The translations under genes were made by a program, and so were the position numbers. Below are positions 1 through 6,980 of a DNA stretch of 9,179 nt, one piece after another. The DNA is from Anaerolineales bacterium UBA6131 (lineage in GTDB: Bacteria; Chloroflexota; Anaerolineae; UBA2200). The stretch covers positions 1 through 9,179 of the forward strand of contig DIVN01000100.1 in NCBI GenBank assembly GCA_002435875.1. The letters are read 5' to 3'. Position 1 is the first letter of the stretch, and the number at the start of each line of letters is the position of its first letter. Under the pieces are notes generated by a model. It searched no databases. It worked only from the letters and a program-made list of their open reading frames with translations, and was not told the DNA's origin.

Positions 1-28
1 AACAGCTATTGTGAGTCGGAACGCGGAC

Positions 29-57
29 TTGACGCAGTGTTGGTTTGGCTATACAAT
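29..57 (+). promoter_or_regulatory. Sigma-70-type promoter of the importer operon
   Basis: The -35 box TTGACG (29-34) and the -10 box TACAAT (52-57) each match consensus at 5 of 6 positions and are separated by exactly 17 nt. Transcription would start near 64, giving a leader of about 32 nt before the first permease gene. The promoter overlaps the longer reading frame that begins with TTG at 45, which is a reason to reject that start. Seen directly; activity is inferred. Confidence 0.72.
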
Positions 58-67
58 CGCAAGATGT

Positions 68-81
68 GCAACGGAGGTTGC
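68..81 (+). other. Small hairpin in the operon leader
   Basis: GCAAC (68-72) pairs perfectly with GTTGC (77-81) around a GGAG loop (73-76), so a Shine-Dalgarno-like motif sits in the loop. The actual ribosome binding site GAGGGAGGA (82-90) begins one base after the stem. The hairpin could modulate ribosome access or stabilise the 5' end. The 5-bp stem is short, and chance is possible. Confidence 0.35.
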
Positions 82-95
82 GAGGGAGGAAGCGC

Positions 96-1016
96 ATGTT
101 TCGCTACGTAATTAGACGCTTGTTGTGGATGATCCCGGTGCTGTTTTTCATCTCGGTCATCACCTTTGCGTTGGCACACGCCGTCCCTGGCGGGCCGTTT
201 GACCGCGAGAAACGGTTGCCGGCGGAGATCATCGCTAATCTGGAAAAGTACTATGGCCTGGATCAGCCGGTCTGGAAGCAGTACGTGGACTATATGAACC
301 GCGCTGTTCTGCATTTAGATTTCGGCCCGTCTTACAAATCGCGGACGCGGCGGGTAAACGACATCTTCCGTGATCACCTACCAATCTCGGCGCAGTTGGG
401 CCTGGTGTCGTTAGTGCTCGCTCTGGGGATCGGTGTGCCTTTGGGCATCCTGGCTGCCTTGAAACAGAACTCCATCTGGGACTATGTGAGCATGGGCCTG
501 GCCATTTTCGGCGTATCGGTGCCAGCGATTGTGTTCGGCCCACTGTTGATCCTGTTGTTCGCCTTGACGTTGGGCTGGCTGCCGGTGGCCGGCTGGGGCA
601 CGCCGGCCAAGATGGTGATGCCTGCGCTGGCGCTGGGCGTGCGCGAATCGGCAATCATCGCCAGGCTGACACGAGCAAGCATGTTGCAGGTGATTCGCGA
701 GGACTATATCCGGACCGCAAGGGCCAAGGGTCTGGCCGAGCGCGCAGTGATGGTGCGTCACGCCCTGAAGAATGCCTTTATTCCTGTGGCAACCATTCTT
801 GGTCCGATGTTCGCAGCATTGGTCACCGGTACATTTGTCGTCGAACAGATCTTTGCCATCCCTGGCATGGGTAAGTATTTTATCACCAGCATCACCAACC
901 GTGACTATCCGGTAGTGATGGGCACCATTCTACTGTACGCGGTGTTCTTGATCTTGGCCAACCTGGCTGTTGACCTCACTTACGCTTTTCTGGATCCGCG
1001 CATTCGCTACACCTAA
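96..1016 (+). CDS. oppB: ABC importer permease, OppB/DppB family
   Basis: Inner-membrane permease of 306 residues, the normal length for the OppB/DppB family of peptide and nickel importers. It pairs with the next gene's product to form the translocation channel. It opens with the family-typical MFRYVIRRLLWMIPVLF, a first transmembrane helix at about 9-30, followed by an extracellular loop (PGGPFD...YYGLDQPVW) and about five further helices (roughly 98-122, 133-160, 172-190, 230-250, 275-298). The EAA-type cytoplasmic loop that contacts the ATPases is at about 206-230 (RTARAKGL...HALKNAFIP). The C-terminus DPRIRY is also typical. I chose the ATG at 96 because GAGGGAGGA lies 5 nt upstream and because the longer TTG start at 45 falls inside the promoter. 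First gene of the operon. The solute cannot be told from sequence; opp or dpp naming is by family only. Confidence 0.93.
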   Translation: MFRYVIRRLLWMIPVLFFISVITFALAHAVPGGPFDREKRLPAEIIANLEKYYGLDQPVWKQYVDYMNRAVLHLDFGPSYKSRTRRVNDIFRDHLPISAQLGLVSLVLALGIGVPLGILAALKQNSIWDYVSMGLAIFGVSVPAIVFGPLLILLFALTLGWLPVAGWGTPAKMVMPALALGVRESAIIARLTRASMLQVIREDYIRTARAKGLAERAVMVRHALKNAFIPVATILGPMFAALVTGTFVVEQIFAIPGMGKYFITSITNRDYPVVMGTILLYAVFLILANLAVDLTYAFLDPRIRYT

Positions 1017-1028
1017 GGACGGAGGAAT

Positions 1029-2084
1029 ATGGCGACACAAGAACTGACAGCCCGCGAAAGGGCTGCATTGCGGCTGAGCGAGCGGCAAGGCAAGCCGGCA
1101 AACCTCTGGATCGACGCGTGGCAGCGTCTGCTCAAGAACCGCGCAGCGGCGATGGGTGGCCTGATCGTTGTGTTGCTCATCCTCACCGCGGTGTTCGCAC
1201 CTGCCCTCGCGCCCTATCACTATGCAGTGGGCGATTCGGATGAAGCCTACACAGTGCCGAACTGGCTGATGCGATTCCTTCCAAGCGGGACTGCAGGATA
1301 TGCCAAGACCAGCGACAAGTTCCTCTTTGGATCCGACTACCTGGGCAGGGATCTGCTTAGTCGGCTGATTTATGGCACCCGCATTTCGCTGCCCGTCGGT
1401 TTCATTGGGGCGACAATCGCGCTTCTGATGGGCCTGGTCTACGGATGCATTGCGGGTTATTATGGTGGACGTGTCGACAACGTCATGATGCGCATCGTAG
1501 ACATCATGTACGCGTTTCCGACCATGCTGCTGATCATCCTGATGATGGCCTTCTTCAAATCGACTTTCGCGGATGTTAGTCCTGGAACACTGGCCTATGG
1601 CTTTAATCAGGTTAACAAGGTGGTAGACCAGATACTTGGATTGCAGGGCGGGGGCATGCTCTTCATTTTCATGGGCATAGGCATCACGGCCTGGATGGGC
1701 ATGGCCCGCCTGGCCCGGGGGCAGATCCTCTCTCTGAAAGAGAAGGAATTTGTCGAGGCGGCACATATGATCGGATCCGGCGATATTCGCATCATCGTCC
1801 GGCATATCCTGCCCAACATTATTGGTCCGTGTATTGTGGCTGAGACGCTGGCGATTCCGGGCTACATCAACACCGAGGTCTTTCTGAGCTTCATCGGTCT
1901 GGGAGTAGACCCGCCGACTCCAAGTTGGGGGGCCATGATTTCGGACGGTGCCCAGGCAATACGGTCGTATCCGCATATGGTTATTTTCCCAGCTTTCGCC
2001 TTGGCGATAACCATGTTCTCCTTCAACTTCCTGGGAGATGGATTGCGCGATGCGCTTGATCCAAAGATGAAGGGTGCCAGCTAG
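1029..2084 (+). CDS. oppC: ABC importer permease, OppC/DppC family
   Basis: Second channel subunit, 351 residues, somewhat longer than the roughly 280-310 usual for OppC/DppC. A cytoplasmic N-terminus (WQRLLKNRAA) precedes the first helix (about 42-62). The family signature before the permease core reads FLFGSDYLGRDLLSRLIYGTR (about 98-118). The EAA loop is at about 241-265 (FVEAAHMIGSGD...ILPNIIGP), and the C-terminus GDGLRDALDPK is canonical. Two stretches look inserted relative to typical members: about 63-97 after helix 1, and about 176-210 between helices 3 and 4, both predicted on the outer face where the binding protein docks. The ATG at 1029 follows GGAGG (1021-1025), 12 nt after the previous stop, indicating co-transcription. 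Family assignment is firm; substrate is unknown. Confidence 0.93.
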   Translation: MATQELTARERAALRLSERQGKPANLWIDAWQRLLKNRAAAMGGLIVVLLILTAVFAPALAPYHYAVGDSDEAYTVPNWLMRFLPSGTAGYAKTSDKFLFGSDYLGRDLLSRLIYGTRISLPVGFIGATIALLMGLVYGCIAGYYGGRVDNVMMRIVDIMYAFPTMLLIILMMAFFKSTFADVSPGTLAYGFNQVNKVVDQILGLQGGGMLFIFMGIGITAWMGMARLARGQILSLKEKEFVEAAHMIGSGDIRIIVRHILPNIIGPCIVAETLAIPGYINTEVFLSFIGLGVDPPTPSWGAMISDGAQAIRSYPHMVIFPAFALAITMFSFNFLGDGLRDALDPKMKGAS

Positions 2085-2085
2085 G

Positions 2086-2108
2086 ACATCGGCCGCCCGA
2101 GGCGATGT
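2086..2108 (+). other. Intercistronic hairpin after the permease genes
   Basis: ACATCG (2086-2091) pairs with CGATGT (2103-2108). An inner CC (2093-2094) pairs with GG (2101-2102) after a single bulged G, leaving the loop GCCCGA. It starts 1 nt after the permease stop codon and has no T-tract, so it is not a convincing terminator. It may be a transcript-stability or processing element separating permease and binding-protein levels. This role is inferred. Confidence 0.35.
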
Positions 2109-2242
2109 GGCCTGATGGGTGCGCGTCTGGATAAGGGCGTTTGTCTCGGCGTTGCGTTTGACTTGCGGTCTTGGCTCTTTGCTCCCAGCGCCGAGCAGTT
2201 CACCCGTGTTGGTACGTCGTGCCCGTCAGTCAGGTGCTGAGC

Positions 2243-3856
2243 ATGCGGCGGAACCGGTGGCTTTTGGCTGCGGTGGCTTTGTGTGCGCTTTGTTTGACCA
2301 GCGCGCTATGTCTGACTTGCGGAGCAACGCTGTGGGTGACCACGCGTACGCAGACTACGGGATCTGGGCTCGGGGACCTGCTGTTTGGTGGCACAGGCAC
2401 ACTGAGACTCTACTCGGTTGAGCCACAGACGCTTGATCCGGCTCTGGTTCAGTATACGGACTCAGCCGAGTACGTTGTAGAGATCTTTAGCGGCTTGGTG
2501 GCTCTCGATAGCCGTCTACAGGTCGTACCCGACCTGGCAGAACGCTGGGAGATCAGCGAGGACGGCCTGCAGTATACTTTCTACCTGCGCGAAGGTGCGC
2601 GGTTCCACAATGGCAGGCAAGTGGTCGCATCCGACGTCAAGTACTCGCTGGAGCGCGCTTGCGATCCTCGGACCGGATCTGCCGTTGCGAGCGTCTATCT
2701 GGACGATATTGTGGGCGCCTCTGAAATGCTGAGCGGGCAGGCCAGCGAGCTTCGGGGGGTCGAGGTTGTAGATGAGCGCACAGTGCGTATCAAGATCGAT
2801 GCGCCCAAGGCGCACTTCCTGCCCAAACTGACCTACTCGACAGCTTTTGTGGTTGATCGCGACAGTGTCGATCGCGGCGACTGGTTACGGCACCCCAATG
2901 GCACGGGGCCCTTTCGCCTTACTGCCTTCAGCGCCGAGCAGATCGTCCTGGAGCGCAATGATCTCTACTACCGGGAGCAGGCCAAGCTACAGAAGGTAGT
3001 TTTCTGGCTTGCTGGTGGCTCGCCGATGAGCATGTACGAGAACGGCGAGCTGGATGTCGTTCAAGTGTGGACAGGGGATGTCGAGCGGGTATTGGATCCG
3101 TCCAATCCCTTGCATGCCGACTTGATCGTGGTTCCGCAGCTCGACATAAGCTATCTCGGATTTGATGTGCGGCAGCCGCCGTTTGAAGACCGTCAAGTGC
3201 GTGAAGCGATCTCGCTTGCCATCGATCGGGAGAAGTTGGCAGAGGTGGTCCTGAATGGCCTGGGGCTAGCGGCGGAAGGCATCGTCCCTCCTGGTGTGCC
3301 GGACTATTCTCGGCAGAGGCCTCTATTGCCTTTTGACCCGGTTCGGGCCAGGGCACTGCTCCAGTCCTCTTCGTACGGGGGCAACGAGCACCTGCCGGCA
3401 ATTGTCCTTCGCATCGCCGGGGAGGATGGCGAACTGCCAAGGGATATCGAGGCTGTGGTCGCCATGTTGAGGGATAACCTCGGGATCGAAGTGCAGGTTG
3501 AGCAGTCCGAGGACGTGTTTGGGGGCCAACCGTCGCTTTTTGCGAGCGGTTGGAGTGCGGACTATCCTGACCCCCACAACTTTTTGGACCTTCTGTTCCA
3601 TAGCGATAGTGCGCTAAATCGTTCAGGCTACGCCAATGCACGGGTTGATGCGCTGTTGGAGGCCGCGCGTCTGGAGACGCAGACGGGGCAACGCATGGAC
3701 CTTTACCGTCAGGCTGAGGAGCTTATCATCGCCGACATGCCTTGGGTGCCACTTTGGCACAGCGTAGACTATGTGCTGCGTAAGCCTTATATCAAAGGAA
3801 CAGTTCATGCCGCGACCATCGTTCCATGGCTTGCTGGCGTTTACGTCGAGCGCTAA
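2243..3856 (+). CDS. ABC importer solute-binding protein, family 5
   Basis: Extracellular binding protein of the OppA/DppA/NikA family (SBP family 5), 537 residues, normal length. It captures the solute and delivers it to the permeases. Family landmarks appear in order: ETLDPA-like EPQTLDPA (about 61-68), PDLAERWEISEDGLQYTFYLR (96-116) with F-H-N-G and SDVKYSLER (to 138), HPNGTGPFRL (217-226), FEDRQVREAISLAIDRE (314-330), SADYPDPHNFLDLLF (438-452) and MPWVPLWH (499-506). The N-terminus MRRNRW plus a long hydrophobic run (about 6-33) looks like a signal peptide or membrane anchor. It has four cysteines (14, 17, 23, 26) but no clean lipobox. I chose the ATG at 2243, 6 nt after AGGTG (2232-2236); a TTG at 2171 in frame would add 24 unlikely residues ahead of the signal. 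Central gene of the operon. Ligand unknown. Confidence 0.92.
   Translation: MRRNRWLLAAVALCALCLTSALCLTCGATLWVTTRTQTTGSGLGDLLFGGTGTLRLYSVEPQTLDPALVQYTDSAEYVVEIFSGLVALDSRLQVVPDLAERWEISEDGLQYTFYLREGARFHNGRQVVASDVKYSLERACDPRTGSAVASVYLDDIVGASEMLSGQASELRGVEVVDERTVRIKIDAPKAHFLPKLTYSTAFVVDRDSVDRGDWLRHPNGTGPFRLTAFSAEQIVLERNDLYYREQAKLQKVVFWLAGGSPMSMYENGELDVVQVWTGDVERVLDPSNPLHADLIVVPQLDISYLGFDVRQPPFEDRQVREAISLAIDREKLAEVVLNGLGLAAEGIVPPGVPDYSRQRPLLPFDPVRARALLQSSSYGGNEHLPAIVLRIAGEDGELPRDIEAVVAMLRDNLGIEVQVEQSEDVFGGQPSLFASGWSADYPDPHNFLDLLFHSDSALNRSGYANARVDALLEAARLETQTGQRMDLYRQAEELIIADMPWVPLWHSVDYVLRKPYIKGTVHAATIVPWLAGVYVER
2285..2317 (+). repeat. Tandem repeat encoding ALCLT twice in the signal region
   Basis: Two 15-nt units, 2285-2299 and 2303-2317, are 18 nt apart and identical at 12 of 15 positions. 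Both encode Ala-Leu-Cys-Leu-Thr (residues 15-19 and 21-25 of the binding protein), and all three differences are synonymous. The motif TGACTTGCGG at 2313-2322 also occurs in the upstream gap at 2159-2168. It lengthens the hydrophobic segment. Convergence of simple hydrophobic codons is an alternative to true duplication. Confidence 0.5.
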
Positions 3857-3890
3857 CGCTACTGACTTGCGCGAAGAAAGGATACGATAG

Positions 3891-4874
3891 ATGGCGACTC
3901 TGCTGCAGGTGCGGGGGCTGAAGACACAGTTCTTTACTCAGGATGGCATCGTCAGTGCTGTAAACGGCATCGATTTTGAACTGAACGAAGGCGAGACCCT
4001 GGGAATCGTGGGAGAGAGCGGCTGTGGAAAAAGCGTGAGCGTTCTGTCTCTGATGCGCTTGATCCCCTCGCCTCCCGGCAAGGTGGTCGGTGGGGAGGCT
4101 ATGTTTCAGGGGCGGGACCTGTTGCGCATGGATAATGAGGAAATTCGCTCGGTGCGAGGCAACAAGATCGCCATGGTCTTTCAGGATCCAATGACTTCGC
4201 TGAACCCCGTGCTGACGATCAATCAGCAGGTCAGCGAGGCGTTGGAACTGCATCTCAACATGGATAAGAAGCAGGCTCGCCAGCGCACCATAGAGCTACT
4301 CGACCTGGTGCGCATTCCAGATGCGACAAATCGCATCGATGACTATCCGCATCAGTTCTCGGGTGGTATGCGCCAGCGGGTGATGATTGCCATGGGTCTG
4401 TCCTGCAACCCGCAGTTGCTGATCGCCGATGAGCCCACCACGGCTTTGGACGTTACTATCCAGGCACAGATTGTCGATTTGGTCAAGCAGCTCAAGGAAG
4501 AGATCGGCATGGCTGTGATCTGGATTACCCATGACCTGGGTATCGTGGCGGGGCTTGCGGATCGGGTCAACGTAATGTACGCCGGGTACATTATCGAGTC
4601 GGCGGATGTCAAGGATCTGTACGCGTCGCCGCGACATCCCTATACCCTTGGTTTGTTGGGCTCGATTCCGCGTCTTGACGCGGAAATCAAGACCAAACTC
4701 ACACCGATCGACGGCCTGCCGCCTGATCTGATCGAGATGGATGCTGGCTGTCCTTTCGCACCACGATGCAAGTTCGCCATCGACCGCTGCCTTCAGGAAA
4801 ACCCCAAGCTGGAGACAGTTGGCCGCCGGCATGTTGTGGCCTGTTGGGTTGATGTTGCTGGAGGGAAGAGATAA
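3891..4874 (+). CDS. oppD: ABC importer ATPase, OppD/DppD family
   Basis: Cytoplasmic nucleotide-binding subunit of 327 residues that hydrolyses ATP to drive import, working as a heterodimer with the next gene's product. All motifs are intact: Walker A GESGCGKS (41-48), Q-loop Q98 in VFQDPMTSLNP, signature FSGGMRQR (156-163), Walker B LLIADEPT with catalytic E181, D-loop ALD (185-187) and H-loop H214. The C-terminal oligopeptide/dipeptide extension (about 231-327) has RHPYTLGLLGSIP and four cysteines C287, C293, C300 and C318 with C-x5-C-x6-C-x17-C spacing, the pattern linked in related transporters to an iron-sulfur cluster. The ATG at 3891 follows AAAGGA (3877-3882) by 8 nt, 34 nt after the binding-protein stop. 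The family is clear; the peptide substrate class is inferred from the whole operon. Confidence 0.95.
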   Translation: MATLLQVRGLKTQFFTQDGIVSAVNGIDFELNEGETLGIVGESGCGKSVSVLSLMRLIPSPPGKVVGGEAMFQGRDLLRMDNEEIRSVRGNKIAMVFQDPMTSLNPVLTINQQVSEALELHLNMDKKQARQRTIELLDLVRIPDATNRIDDYPHQFSGGMRQRVMIAMGLSCNPQLLIADEPTTALDVTIQAQIVDLVKQLKEEIGMAVIWITHDLGIVAGLADRVNVMYAGYIIESADVKDLYASPRHPYTLGLLGSIPRLDAEIKTKLTPIDGLPPDLIEMDAGCPFAPRCKFAIDRCLQENPKLETVGRRHVVACWVDVAGGKR

Positions 4875-4875
4875 C

Positions 4876-5880
4876 ATGGCCGAAGGTGAGATCCTGGTCG
4901 AAGTCAAGAATCTGAAGATGTGGTTCCCGATCACGCAGGGAATTGTGTTTCAGCGTCATATCGGGGATATCAAGGCAGTGAACGGCCTCGATTTCTTCGT
5001 GCGACGCGGTGAGACACTGGGGCTGGTCGGCGAGAGCGGCTGCGGCAAATCCACCACCGGTCGCGCTATCCTACAGTTGTATCGTCCTACCGGCGGCGAC
5101 GTGCTCTTTGAGGGACAAAGCCTCTGCACTATGAAGGGGGAACCTCTCCGCCACATGCGCCGCAAGATGCAGATGATCTTTCAAGATCCGTACGCATCGC
5201 TCAACCCGAGGATGACCGTTGGCGATATCGTCGGCGAGCCACTCGAAGTGCACAACCTCATGAGTGGCAAGGCCCTCCGGGACAGGGTGATGGACCTGTT
5301 GGAGGTAGTTGGCCTGAACCGCTACTTTATCAACCGCTACCCGCACGAGTTCTCCGGTGGGCAGAGACAGCGCATCGGTGTTGCCCGCGCTCTGGCGGTT
5401 CAGCCTGATTTCATCGTGTGCGACGAGCCGATTTCTGCCCTTGACGTCTCAATTCAGGCGCAGATCATCAACCTGCTCGAGGAGTTGCAGAAGCAGTTCG
5501 GCCTGACCTACCTGTTCATTGCCCACGACCTTTCGGTGGTCAGGCATATCAGCGACCGGATCGCTGTCATGTACCTGGGGAAGATCGTCGAGCTCACAAC
5601 ACGCAATCAGCTCTACGACAATCCGCTGCATCCTTACACACAGGCACTGCTGTCGGCGGTCCCCATTCCGGACCCTGCAGTGGAGGAAAAGCGCAAGCGG
5701 ATTATTCTAACGGGCGATGTGCCCAGCCCCGCGAATCCGCCCAAGGGATGCCATTTTCACACCCGCTGCCCCGTATACATCGCGGGGACCTGCGATGTTG
5801 AGGAACCCGAATTCGTTGACATTGGCAACGAGCACTGGGTGGCATGCCATCGCGCCCGGCCGGATCGTACGCAGAGTTAG
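4876..5880 (+). CDS. oppF: ABC importer ATPase, OppF/DppF family
   Basis: Second ATPase, 334 residues, partner of the OppD-like protein. The N-terminus has the OppF-typical LVEVKNLKMWFPIT followed by a short insert (GIVFQRHIGDIKAVNGL). Motifs: Walker A GESGCGKS (52-59), Q-loop Q103, signature FSGGQRQR (159-166), Walker B VCDEP with E184, D-loop ALD (188-190) and H-loop H217. The C-terminal domain contains LHPYTQALLSAVP and cysteines C292, C298, C306 and C324 (C-x5-C-x7-C-x17-C), so a second metal or Fe-S site is possible. The ATG at 4876 is 1 nt after the upstream stop and is served by GGAGGG (4860-4865) inside the upstream gene, implying translational coupling. A longer in-frame start at 4741 would overlap oppD by about 130 nt and is rejected. 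Last gene of the operon, followed by a terminator. Confidence 0.95.
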   Translation: MAEGEILVEVKNLKMWFPITQGIVFQRHIGDIKAVNGLDFFVRRGETLGLVGESGCGKSTTGRAILQLYRPTGGDVLFEGQSLCTMKGEPLRHMRRKMQMIFQDPYASLNPRMTVGDIVGEPLEVHNLMSGKALRDRVMDLLEVVGLNRYFINRYPHEFSGGQRQRIGVARALAVQPDFIVCDEPISALDVSIQAQIINLLEELQKQFGLTYLFIAHDLSVVRHISDRIAVMYLGKIVELTTRNQLYDNPLHPYTQALLSAVPIPDPAVEEKRKRIILTGDVPSPANPPKGCHFHTRCPVYIAGTCDVEEPEFVDIGNEHWVACHRARPDRTQS

Positions 5881-5903
5881 TCTCCGCCCTGGAGCTGCAA
5901 ACG

Positions 5904-5937
5904 AAGAAGAGACCACCACGCGGTGGTCTCTTCTTTT
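5904..5937. terminator. Intrinsic terminator shared by convergent operons
   Basis: A perfect 14-bp stem, arms 5904-5917 and 5922-5935, closes on the 4-nt loop ACGC and continues into TTTT (5934-5937) on the plus strand. It lies 23 nt after the oppF stop and 12 nt beyond the stop of the minus-strand radical SAM gene, so it can end both transcripts. The minus-strand T-tract is weaker (TTCGTTT). Confidence 0.9.
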
Positions 5938-5949
5938 GCTGTCAGGGCA

Positions 5950-6978
5950 TCAGGCGCTGGCCAAACCGATGCCCTTAATCGTGGCTCCACAAGTGGGGCA
6001 CTTGGAGCCGCTGACGATGTTGTTCTCCAAGACAGAGAACCCTTGCCGGCGGATCAACAACGTATCGCAGTGATAGCAGTGGGTGTTCTCACCTCGGCTG
6101 CCGAACACATTGCCCTCATATATGTAGCGGAGGCCAGCCTCGCGGCCAATCTCACGGGCGCGGCGCAGGGTCGCAAGTGGCGTAGGCTCCTTGCCATCGC
6201 ACATCTGATAGTCGGGATGGAACCTGCTGACGTGCCAGGGCGTGTCCACGCCCACTTCAGCGGCAATAAAGCCGGCCAGCGACCGTAATTCGGCGTCAGA
6301 GTCGTTCTCGTCAGGTATGACCAGTGTGGTGATCTCGATCCAGATGCCACGCTGCCTCATGGCCTTGATGGAGTCCAGAACGGGCTGCAGAGTGGCGCCA
6401 CACGTGCGCCTATAGAACTGGTCACTGAAAGCCTTCAAGTCCACATTGGCGGCGTGGAGATGCTCGCCAAAAGCATCGAGCATCTCGGTCGTCATGTACC
6501 CGTTGGTCACATAGATGTTCTTGATACCCCATTGGGAGGCTTTAACAGCCGTGTCGTAAGCATACTCGAAGAATACCGTGGGCTCATTGTACGTGTACGC
6601 GATGCTACGACAGCCATAGTTTCTCGCCGCGGTCGCCAGATAACCGGGTGAAGCTTGGTGCCCCCATATCTCTCCCTGCTCTCGCGCCACTTGCGATATC
6701 TGCCAGTTCTGACAGAACGAGCAGCGAAAGTTGCAGCCCACTGTACCGAATGAGTAGGCTGTTGAGCCCGGGTAAAAGTGGAAGAGCGGCTTTTTCTCCA
6801 CCGGATCGATGGCTTGGGAAATCGCCAGGCCATAGGTCAGGCTGTAGAGTATGCCTCCCCGATTCTGCCGCACGCGGCAGATGCCAGTCTTGCCGTCTGG
6901 TATCACACAGCGATGTGCACAAAGGTGGCACTCGACCTGGTTGCCTTCCAGCCTGGTGTACAGCGCTGCTTCCTGCAC
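5950..6978 (-). CDS. amrS: AmmeMemoRadiSam-type radical SAM enzyme (AmrS)
   Basis: A 342-residue radical SAM protein of the COG1180 group, closest by pattern to the AmmeMemoRadiSam system enzyme. It should bind a [4Fe-4S] cluster through C82-x3-C86-x2-C89 (CNFRCSFC) and cleave S-adenosylmethionine to a radical. The reaction and substrate are not evident from the sequence. It resembles pyruvate-formate-lyase activases in its core (YTYNEPTVFFEYA at about 128-140, VTNGYMT, NVDLKAF). It also has an N-terminal cysteine cluster C17, C20, C24, C34 (ECHLCAHRC...GICRVR) and C-terminal CxxC pairs C301/C304 and C327/C330, suggesting additional metal sites. The start is GTG at 6978, with GGAGG 7 nt upstream inside the end of the preceding gene. 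It follows the gamma-CA-like gene by 2 nt. Alternative: another glycyl-radical-enzyme activase-like family member, but no glycyl radical enzyme is seen nearby. Confidence 0.88.
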   Translation of the reverse strand: MQEAALYTRLEGNQVECHLCAHRCVIPDGKTGICRVRQNRGGILYSLTYGLAISQAIDPVEKKPLFHFYPGSTAYSFGTVGCNFRCSFCQNWQISQVAREQGEIWGHQASPGYLATAARNYGCRSIAYTYNEPTVFFEYAYDTAVKASQWGIKNIYVTNGYMTTEMLDAFGEHLHAANVDLKAFSDQFYRRTCGATLQPVLDSIKAMRQRGIWIEITTLVIPDENDSDAELRSLAGFIAAEVGVDTPWHVSRFHPDYQMCDGKEPTPLATLRRAREIGREAGLRYIYEGNVFGSRGENTHCYHCDTLLIRRQGFSVLENNIVSGSKCPTCGATIKGIGLASA

Positions 6979-6980
6979 GG

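Noticed and set aside
930..1976. Minus-strand open frame of 348 codons opposite the OppC-like gene
   Set aside because: The plus strand carries an unmistakable permease with signature motifs. The antisense translation is rich in His, Gln and Arg, as expected from reading hydrophobic codons backwards.
2086..2108. Intercistronic hairpin as an intrinsic terminator splitting the importer operon
   Set aside because: No T-tract follows, the stem is bulged, and all five genes belong to one transporter.
2158..2190. TTGACT at 2158-2163 as a -35 box of an internal promoter for the binding-protein gene
   Set aside because: No -10-like hexamer occurs 16-18 nt downstream; the region there reads GCTCCC.
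2119..2421. Plus-strand 100-codon frame starting GTG in the gap before the binding-protein gene
   Set aside because: No good ribosome binding site; it overlaps the binding-protein start in another frame and has a low-complexity translation. Only the short VSALRLTCG similarity is noted as a finding.
2928..3641. Minus-strand open frame of 237 codons opposite the binding-protein gene
   Set aside because: It is antisense to a clear family 5 binding protein, and its Arg/Pro/Ser-rich translation lacks any motif.
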